Positions 5,718 to 11,371 of a stretch of DNA of 15,039 nt are shown piece by piece. How positions within the stretch are numbered: the first letter of the stretch is position 1; each line of letters opens with the position of its first letter. The notes beneath the pieces were generated by a model. That model was given only the letters and a program-made list of their open reading frames with translations, searched no databases and was not told the DNA's origin. Location of the stretch: contig CAKSAI010000045.1 in assembly GCA_934434905.1 (NCBI GenBank), positions 1 to 15,039 on the forward strand, written 5' to 3'. The position numbers and the translations under genes were made by a program. This stretch comes from an uncultured Lachnospiraceae bacterium (GTDB lineage: Bacteria; Bacillota; Clostridia; Lachnospirales; Lachnospiraceae).

Positions 5718-7770
5718 TGTATAAATACCACCTCTTTACCCACTTCACATTCTTCCAGTGTCGTTTCAAAAATGGCCCCACATAGTAATCCAGTCCGAGG
5801 CTGTAGCCGCCGCCGATGAGCACCGCCACCGCCGCAAATACCATCCAGACTCCGTTTAGGTATAAACCTGTCGTGCTTAAAAACATGGCCTGCAGAATCA
5901 GCGATACTGCCGCCGAGGGGAAGGTGAAAAGTCCTGCCATAAGTCCCAGGCCGATGGCGATCTCCAAAAGGACGATCACAACCTGCATAAACATCTGCAT
6001 GAAATCGCCGGAGAGCACCACCTTCTCCACAAACCAGTTAACCAGCGGAATATCCACCTTGAAGGCATAGTCTCCCAGCGCGGATGACGCCAGATCCTTG
6101 CCGCTTACCAGGATCGTCCGAAACAAGCCGAAGTTCCAGTTCATCACCACTGTTCCCGCACTGGCTGCAGCATCGGCTGCCCCCGTGGCACTGGCTACTG
6201 CATCTGTGGCCTGGTTCGCGCTGGCAATAACACCGGATGCCGCTGCCCCGGCTGCGCTGGCCTTACTCAGTATCGAATCATACCAGGTATTCGCGCCGCC
6301 AAAGAAGCTCTCCAGCATAGGCTTCCCAAACCAGCCCTCCACGATCTTCATCACGCCCTCGAAGACCCACACGGCTCCCAGCCAGATCCGAAGCGGTACC
6401 AACAGGAAGCTTGGCGTCCGGTTGGAAAAGTGTCCGCCCAGGAAGCTTCGCCGATTTCGAATGGTAAAAAACTCGTGCTTCAGATAGCTGAACACCTTGG
6501 TCCACCCCATCACCTGGATGAAATAAACCACGTTGATAAAGTGCTTGGCGAACATGGCAAAGAAGGAGGCAAAATTGATCTGGTGCTTTGCCATACCGCC
6601 CCGCGCCACGCCGTAACGGCCGCCGATGCAGACCATGACTCCGTGGAACTTCGGACGGTACTCCTTCATGACCGTTTCCTTGGGTTCCGGCTTTTTCCTG
6701 CCCTTTCCGGCTGCAATAACTTCCGGCCCCGCCGCCTCGCGGCATATGGCTGCCATAATATTATGCGCCGCTGTCTTTGCGCTGTGCTCCGCGTTCTCCA
6801 CCATCTGGGGAACGGGCGCCTTCTCTCCGGGAGGTGTGTACATCATGTTGTCACCAATCACATAGACATTCTGGTAATCCACGCTCCGCAGATACTCATC
6901 CACCCGGATTCGTCCCCGGCCCGCGCTCGCAAGCTCCTTAGCGGCTTCCACCGTAACCGGAGCACTCTCCACGCCGCCGGTCCAGATCACCGTACCTGCC
7001 ACATGCTGCGTCACAGCATTTCCTTCCGAGAGGCGTATGTAATTCTTGCCGACGCCAACCACACCGGCATTCATGCGAACTTCCACGCCCTGCTTCCGCA
7101 AGCGTCTTATCACCTTGCCCGAAAGCTTCTCCGGCAGCATGGGAACCGGACGGGGCAGGCTGTCCACGTCTGCAATGGTGACCTCCTCCCGGCGAACCCG
7201 GAATTTTTCACAGAGAACAGGCACATATTCCGCCAGCTCTCCGGCCATCTCCACCCCGGTAAACCCGGCTCCCACCACATAGAAGCTCAGCAGCTCACGC
7301 CGCTTCTCCTCCCGTGTCTCCCCGGCTGCCTCCCGAAAGCAGGCATGGATGCGTTCCTTCAGCTTCACCGCATCCTCATAGGACCAGAGGGTGTAGCTGT
7401 GCTCCTTAGCCCCCTCCACGCCAAAAAAGGTAGGCGCGGAGCCCGCCGCCAGCACAAGATAATCATATGTATATTCTCTGTTTTCACCGCTGATCTTTTG
7501 TTCGTCAAACCGGATTCCCGTCACGGTGTCCAGAACCACCTGCACCTTCCGTCCGGCAAAAATCTGTGCCAGGTCAAGCTTCACGCTCTCCTCATCCACC
7601 CGGCAGGCCGCAATCTCATGCAGCTCCGTCAGCATGGTATGATACGGATGCTTATCAATGATGGTGATCCTGACCTCGTCCCTGGCTTTCTTCTTTCGAA
7701 GCTTCTTCTCCAGCTTCTTTGCACACAACACGCCCGCATAACCTGCGCCGATTATCACAACCTCTTTCAT
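5710..7770 (-). CDS. ndh2: Type II NADH dehydrogenase with C-terminal DoxX-like membrane domain
   Basis: Predicted 686-residue enzyme that passes electrons from NADH through FAD to a quinone without pumping protons. The start at 7770 follows GAAGGAGAAGG. Residues 1-345 are the NDH-2 core: FAD motif VIIGAGYAG (5-13), NADH motif VVGAGFTGVEMAG (165-177), WTGGV (263-267), and the second FAD contact VYVIGDN with PQMVENAEHSA (302-331). About 380-450 is a membrane-associated linker. Residues 450-660 carry about four hydrophobic segments resembling DoxX, including LVPLRIWLGAVWVFEG (457-472). Typical NDH-2 proteins are about 400-450 residues; the extra membrane domain is the form tied to EET in Listeria. 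An Ala/Ser-rich loop of about 40 residues (502-540) interrupts the domain. It is first in a minus-strand set with dmkB, the lipoprotein gene and apbE. Confidence 0.93.
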   Translation of the reverse strand: MKEVVIIGAGYAGVLCAKKLEKKLRKKKARDEVRITIIDKHPYHTMLTELHEIAACRVDEESVKLDLAQIFAGRKVQVVLDTVTGIRFDEQKISGENREYTYDYLVLAAGSAPTFFGVEGAKEHSYTLWSYEDAVKLKERIHACFREAAGETREEKRRELLSFYVVGAGFTGVEMAGELAEYVPVLCEKFRVRREEVTIADVDSLPRPVPMLPEKLSGKVIRRLRKQGVEVRMNAGVVGVGKNYIRLSEGNAVTQHVAGTVIWTGGVESAPVTVEAAKELASAGRGRIRVDEYLRSVDYQNVYVIGDNMMYTPPGEKAPVPQMVENAEHSAKTAAHNIMAAICREAAGPEVIAAGKGRKKPEPKETVMKEYRPKFHGVMVCIGGRYGVARGGMAKHQINFASFFAMFAKHFINVVYFIQVMGWTKVFSYLKHEFFTIRNRRSFLGGHFSNRTPSFLLVPLRIWLGAVWVFEGVMKIVEGWFGKPMLESFFGGANTWYDSILSKASAAGAAASGVIASANQATDAVASATGAADAAASAGTVVMNWNFGLFRTILVSGKDLASSALGDYAFKVDIPLVNWFVEKVVLSGDFMQMFMQVVIVLLEIAIGLGLMAGLFTFPSAAVSLILQAMFLSTTGLYLNGVWMVFAAVAVLIGGGYSLGLDYYVGPFLKRHWKNVKWVKRWYLYND
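6151..6267 (-). repeat. Ala/Ser/Gly-rich in-frame segment in ndh2
   Basis: Codons 502-540 are almost all Ala, Ser, Gly, Thr or Val and contain loosely repeated units (GCACTGGCT occurs twice about 30 bases apart on the plus strand). The segment lies between predicted membrane segments of the DoxX-like domain and is probably an exposed loop. The repeat is more diverged than those in apbE and the DMT gene. Confidence 0.65.
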
Positions 7771-7836
7771 GGCCTTCTCCTTCTACTGTTCCGTGCTTTT
7801 TTAGCGCCATTTTACCCGTTCTGATGTTACACTAAG

Positions 7837-7853
7837 GGAAAGCAAAGCTTTCC
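7837..7853. promoter_or_regulatory. Inverted repeat in the ndh2/dmkA divergent control region
   Basis: GGAAAGC-AAA-GCTTTCC is a perfect 7-base inverted repeat in the 118-base gap (7771-7888) between divergent ndh2 and dmkA. It is placed so that a protein bound here could act on both genes; it may equally be a leader hairpin for dmkA. A possible extended -10 (TG-T-TACACT, 7825-7833) for dmkA and a lone TAAAAT for ndh2 lie to its left, both without good -35 boxes. Confidence 0.45.
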
Positions 7854-7888
7854 GTTGCACTTTAAAAATACCATAGTTTGGGGGAAAA

Positions 7889-8803
7889 ATGATGTTAAGG
7901 AAATTTTTTCAGTTTGTGGAGATAAAAACCAAGATTACAAGTGTGTTTCCCTTCTTTCTGACACTGGCTTACTTATTCTATCAAAAGCAGTCACCGGACC
8001 CGAAGCTTACCACGATATTCTTCCTCTCCATGCTGCTCATCGACCTTGCCACCACTGCCATCAACAACTACATTGACAGCCGCGAATACCCGGAGATGCT
8101 GCCCCTTCCAAGACGGGCAAGCCTGGCCGTCATTCTCGCTCTGCTTATCGTTGGTTCCGGCCTCGGTCTGTACCTGGCCTGGTGCACGGATCTGGTGGTG
8201 CTCCTCATCGGCGGCCTGTGCCTGCTCTGCGGTGTGTGCTATACCTTCGGCCCCGTCCCCATCTCTCGGCAGCCCTTAGGGGAATTATTCTCCGGGATCT
8301 TCCAGGGTGTGCTGATCCCCTTCCTGATCCTGTACATAAATATGCCCGTCGGCACCTACCTGACCTTCTCCCCGAACCCTTCCCGGCTGGAGCTTACCCT
8401 GCAGCTAAAGCCGTTCTTTACCCTGCTGCTCTTCACCGTTCCCCCGGCTCTGGCCACCGCCAATATCATGCTGGCGAACAATACCTGCGACGTGGAAAAG
8501 GACACGGCTGTCGGCCGCTTCACCCTGCCTTATTATCTGGGAAAAAAGCGGGCGGTCCGGCTGTTTGCAGCGCTCTATTACCTGGCATATCTGGTCCCCT
8601 GCGTCATGGTTCTTCTGCGGCTTCTGCCTGTCACCTGCCTGCTGATCCTCGTAACGCTGCCATCGGCTCTTAAGAACATCTCCGTCTTCCGAAGGGAGCA
8701 AAAGAAGGAGACCACTTTCGCACTCTCCATACAGAACTATGTCATGCTGATCGGAAGCTATACGGTCTGCCTGCTCCTGGGCGTGATCCTTGGGCAGATA
8801 TAG
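7889..8803 (+). CDS. dmkA: UbiA-family 1,4-dihydroxy-2-naphthoate prenyltransferase (DmkA/MenA-like)
   Basis: Predicted 304-residue integral membrane enzyme that joins a polyprenyl diphosphate to DHNA to give demethylmenaquinone. The two Mg2+-diphosphate motifs are present: NNYID (59-63) in the first half and NNTCDVEKD (197-205) in the second, each at the end of a membrane segment. YTFGPVPIS (118-126) followed by a GE segment is typical of MenA rather than of heme O or chlorophyll synthases. About eight or nine membrane helices are visible. Two adjacent ATG codons (7889, 7892) follow GGGGG; the second has the better spacing, so the protein may be one residue shorter. It is divergent from ndh2 and completes the quinone branch of the EET set. 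Whether the cell makes DHNA or takes it up cannot be judged here. Confidence 0.9.
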   Translation: MMLRKFFQFVEIKTKITSVFPFFLTLAYLFYQKQSPDPKLTTIFFLSMLLIDLATTAINNYIDSREYPEMLPLPRRASLAVILALLIVGSGLGLYLAWCTDLVVLLIGGLCLLCGVCYTFGPVPISRQPLGELFSGIFQGVLIPFLILYINMPVGTYLTFSPNPSRLELTLQLKPFFTLLLFTVPPALATANIMLANNTCDVEKDTAVGRFTLPYYLGKKRAVRLFAALYYLAYLVPCVMVLLRLLPVTCLLILVTLPSALKNISVFRREQKKETTFALSIQNYVMLIGSYTVCLLLGVILGQI

Positions 8804-8846
8804 GGCGCAATCCGACCTATCGGTCTACTTGCTCATACAGGTTAGC

Positions 8847-8913
8847 GTCTCTCATGTTTGTACGCTTGTGTGTGCAAGCACCCACCGCGTCCATCCATGG
8901 AGACTGGGCTTTT
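8847..8913 (+). terminator. Possible terminator after dmkA
   Basis: GTCTC-T-CATG (8847-8856) can pair with CATG-GAGAC (8896-8904), enclosing a perfect GCTTG/CAAGC hairpin. A short T tract (CTTTTAT) follows. The stem has a bulge and the T run is brief, so the call is tentative. Nothing else is recognisable between the dmkA stop and the promoter at 9000 apart from a clear rise in AT content after about 8920. Confidence 0.4.
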
Positions 8914-8999
8914 ATGGCGTAATTGTCAGAATATTCATATGCTTATCAAGTTATATGCAATTATAAGTATCTTTAATGGCATTATTTTTAATTTTCTAG

Positions 9000-9028
9000 T
9001 TGACATATGGAACTTTATCAGATATAAT
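9000..9028 (+). promoter_or_regulatory. Perfect-consensus sigma-A promoter
   Basis: TTGACA (9000-9005), a 17-base spacer and TATAAT (9023-9028), with AT-rich DNA upstream. It is the best promoter in the window, yet no intact gene lies downstream. Transcription would start near 9035 and run to the terminator at 9438-9480. Confidence 0.88.
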
Positions 9029-9068
9029 GTAATCAAGAAAAGCGAAACGAGATAAGCGAAACAAAATA

Positions 9069-9140
9069 AAGAAAGGGAGGTACGGTCCAAAGGAAACAGA
9101 ACGAACTGCCCCATAATTTAAGAAACGGAGGTACGGTCCA
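9069..9140 (+). repeat. Direct repeat around GGAGGTACGGTCCA
   Basis: Copies at 9069-9089 and 9120-9140 are 21 bases long, differ at one base and are 51 bases apart. A third, weaker copy (AGAGGTATAGTCCA, three mismatches over 14 bases) is at 9408-9421, just before the terminator. The 51-base period is a multiple of three and the frame through the first two copies is open but has no start codon. Confidence 0.8.
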
Positions 9141-9244
9141 CCGAACACATAACCGGAAAGTAAGGAAACAATAACAACCTCATTTTACATCTGACACACG
9201 AACACCGATGTAAAAGACCAAAAAGCAAATCTCGAATCTGTCCG

Positions 9245-9434
9245 GTAATTGAAGCCTTGAAGAAGAATGAAAAAGAGAAGCGGATGATAATCCAGACAGC
9301 AATGTTCAGATATGGATTACATGCCAGAGAAGATTCAACGGTAGTAAAATTTCAAGAAGCTTGACAGAAAGAAGCATTTCGAATCAGTAAGAAAATTGAA
9401 GAAAGTAAGAGGTATAGTCCAATGGACAGTATAG
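9245..9434 (+). pseudogene. Decayed Spo0E-like small ORF
   Basis: The frame from 9245 reads VIEALKKNEKEKRM, then RYGL and STVVKFQE before a TGA at 9362. Small Spo0E-type aspartyl-phosphate phosphatases have a helix, a Gly-Leu turn, then TVxxSQxLD and a second helix. Dropping one G at 9359 restores FQELD, with Phe where Ser is usual, and the frame then runs to TAG at 9432. There is no ATG or ribosome site at the head; the first in-frame ATG is at 9284. This fits a small gene broken by a single-base insertion and loss of its start. The match is short and was made by eye, so chance similarity remains possible. Confidence 0.35.
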
Positions 9435-9437
9435 TTT

Positions 9438-9480
9438 AGAAGGAGTCATCAATGATGTTTGGTTGATGGCTCCTTCTTAT
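9438..9480 (+). terminator. Strong intrinsic terminator
   Basis: GAAGGAGTCATCAA (9439-9452) pairs with TTGATGGCTCCTTC (9463-9476) over 14 bases with one G-U pair and a 10-base loop, followed by TTATTGTGTTAT. It ends the transcript from the promoter at 9000. Confidence 0.8.
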
Positions 9481-9548
9481 TGTGTTATGGGGCAGTGCGA
9501 AGCTCGATTCCACTTCGTTCCATCTCGCTCGCGGGCATTCGCCCTATC

Positions 9549-9611
9549 AAAAAGGAAAGATTGAATCGTTTATGTGTGCAAGCACACAACACGATGTCAT
9601 CTTTCCTTTTT
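9549..9611. terminator. Long hairpin, likely terminator of the ABC operon
   Basis: A 63-base symmetric structure: outer 13-base stem AAAAAGGAAAGAT/ATCTTTCCTTTTT, middle ATCGT/ACGAT, inner TGTGTGC-AA-GCACACA. It lies 15 bases past the stop of the minus-strand ABC gene, and each outer arm carries an A or T run, so it could end transcription from either side. Between it and the previous terminator (9481-9548) there is only a CG-containing stretch with no feature I recognise. Confidence 0.75.
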
Positions 9612-9625
9612 GGCACTGCTCATTG

Positions 9626-11371
9626 CTATAACGAAAACTGACTATTATACAACTCCGCATACTGCCCTTGCTTCGCCAGAAGTTCTTCATGGGTTCCCTG
9701 CTCCATGATCTTTCCGTCCTTCATGAACAGGATCACATCCGCCGACTGTATCGTGGACAGCCGATGGGCCACAATGAAGCTGGTGCGCCCTTTCATCATG
9801 GCAGCAAAGGCATTCTGGATCTTCATCTCCGTTCTGGTATCGATGGAGGATGTAGCCTCATCCAGGATCAGCATGGGCGGCAGACACAGCATAACCCTTG
9901 CAATGCAGAGAAGCTGCTTCTGGCCTGCGGAGAGGCTTCCGCCGTCTTCCCCGATGACCGTATCATATCCCTGGGGCAGACGCTTGATGAAGCTATGGGC
10001 GTGGGCGGCCTTGGCGGCTGCTATCACCTCTTCCTCCGTAGCCTCCGGCTTACCCATCATCAGATTCTCCCGGATGGTTCCGGCCTTAAGCCAGGTTTCC
10101 TGGAGCACCATTCCGTAGTTCTCCCGAAGGCTCTTTCTTGTGATGTGCCGGATATCTTCATTTTCCACTTGGATGGAACCGCTGTCCACGTCATAGAAGC
10201 GCATCAGCAGGTTGATGAGGGTCGTCTTTCCGCAGCCGGTTGGTCCTACAATGGCTACCCGCTGGCCGGGCTTCACCTGAAGGCTAAAGTGTTCAATAAG
10301 CTTTTTCTCAGGTACATAAGAGAAATATACATCGTCAAGCTTCACATTCCCGCTGACCTCAGAGAGCGTCACCGCGTCCGCATCGTCCGGCCTCTGGGGC
10401 TCCTCCTCGATGAGCTCCAGCACTCTGGCTGCGCAGGCCAGGGCATTCTGCAGCTCCGTCACCACACCGGAGATCTCATTGAAGGGCTTGGTGTACTGGT
10501 TGGCGTAGCTCAGGAAGCAGGACAACTGGCCGACCGATATCATTCCGCGGATGGCAGCTAGACCGCCCGCCACACCCACGCCGGTATAGACCAGGCCGTT
10601 GACAAAGCGGGTCGCCGGATTGGTGATGGAGGAAAAGAAGGTGGCCCGCAGGGAATAATGCTCCAGCCGTCCGTTGATCTCGTCAAAGCGCCCCAGCACC
10701 TTCTCCTCCTGTCCAAACGCCTGCACCACCTTCTGATTGCCGATCATCTCGTCGATCAGCGCCGTCTGCTCGCCTCTGGTAGTCGATTGATGCCGGAACA
10801 TGGTATACGTCTTTTTTGCAATAAAGCTTGCAACGAACAGCGAAACCGGAGTGATAAGCACCACCACCAGGGTGATGACTACATTGATGCTGAGCATGAA
10901 GCCAAGCGTTCCCAGAATCGTCATCACTCCGGTAAAAAGCTGGGTAAAGCCCATCAGCAGCCCGTCCGCGAACTGATCCACATCCGCCACCACCCGGCTG
11001 ACAAGCTCGCCGTGGGAATGACCGTCGATGTATTTTAACGGTAAGATCTCTATTTTAGCAAAAGCGTCACTGCGGATATCGCGCACTACGCCGTAGGTGA
11101 TCTTGTTGTTGCAGACATTCATCAGCCATTGGGCCAGCGCCGTGATCCCGATGATAACCCCCATCTGGATCAAGATCCGGAAAATCTCCGGAAAATGCAC
11201 CTTTCCGGAGCCTACGATCTGGTCGATCACATTTCCGGTGAGTACCGGGATATACAAGGTCGCAAACACGGTAACCACCGCCAGCAACAGAGAGAGGATC
11301 AAAAATACCCAGTATCTCTTGATGTATAATAATACTTTTCCTACCGTGCCTGCCTGCTTCTTATCTTTCAT
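9626..11371 (-). CDS. ABC exporter half-transporter, catalytically canonical subunit
   Basis: Predicted 581-residue protein with an N-terminal six-helix membrane domain (about 15-315) and a C-terminal ATPase domain (345-581). Walker A is GPTGCGKTT (376-384), the signature is LSAGQ (480-484), Walker B is LILDEA (501-506) with catalytic Glu505, and the switch His is His536 in AHRLST. The start at 11371 uses GGAGG eight bases upstream, inside the end of the preceding gene; the two genes overlap by 11 bases. The overlap and the complementary active sites point to a heterodimer of the BmrCD/LmrCD/TM287-288 type. The substrate is not predictable; drugs, peptides or lipids are all known for this group. 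Confidence 0.93.
   Translation of the reverse strand: MKDKKQAGTVGKVLLYIKRYWVFLILSLLLAVVTVFATLYIPVLTGNVIDQIVGSGKVHFPEIFRILIQMGVIIGITALAQWLMNVCNNKITYGVVRDIRSDAFAKIEILPLKYIDGHSHGELVSRVVADVDQFADGLLMGFTQLFTGVMTILGTLGFMLSINVVITLVVVLITPVSLFVASFIAKKTYTMFRHQSTTRGEQTALIDEMIGNQKVVQAFGQEEKVLGRFDEINGRLEHYSLRATFFSSITNPATRFVNGLVYTGVGVAGGLAAIRGMISVGQLSCFLSYANQYTKPFNEISGVVTELQNALACAARVLELIEEEPQRPDDADAVTLSEVSGNVKLDDVYFSYVPEKKLIEHFSLQVKPGQRVAIVGPTGCGKTTLINLLMRFYDVDSGSIQVENEDIRHITRKSLRENYGMVLQETWLKAGTIRENLMMGKPEATEEEVIAAAKAAHAHSFIKRLPQGYDTVIGEDGGSLSAGQKQLLCIARVMLCLPPMLILDEATSSIDTRTEMKIQNAFAAMMKGRTSFIVAHRLSTIQSADVILFMKDGKIMEQGTHEELLAKQGQYAELYNSQFSL

Larger units (their letters stand above)
9035..9480 (+). ncRNA. 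Predicted transcript of unknown nature, about 440 bases
   Basis: The interval is bounded by a perfect-consensus promoter and a strong terminator and holds no ATG-initiated frame of useful size. The plus strand is rich in A and G and is visibly poorer in GC than the genes around it. It contains a 21-base direct repeat, a 9-base inverted repeat (TTTTACATC 9183-9191 with GATGTAAAA 9207-9215) and a small GTCC-AAT-GGAC hairpin (9418-9428 region). It may be a noncoding RNA or the remnant of small genes; the Spo0E-like remnant at 9245-9434 favours at least partial decay. No known RNA family is recognised. Confidence 0.4.

Noticed and set aside
6430..7824. Open frame of 464 codons on the plus strand opposite ndh2
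   Set aside because: His/Leu/Arg-rich translation typical of an antisense shadow, while the minus strand encodes a clear NDH-2.
8858..9055. Open frame of 65 codons with a hydrophobic stretch
   Set aside because: No ribosome site before its ATG, and it runs through the perfect promoter at 9000-9028; the hydrophobicity reflects AT-rich promoter DNA.
9183..9215. Internal terminator in the orphan transcript
   Set aside because: The 9-base stem has no T run after it on either strand, so it is noted only as a structure.
9459..9641. Open frame of 60 codons
   Set aside because: It spans parts of one terminator and all of the next hairpin, and has no ribosome site or recognisable sequence.
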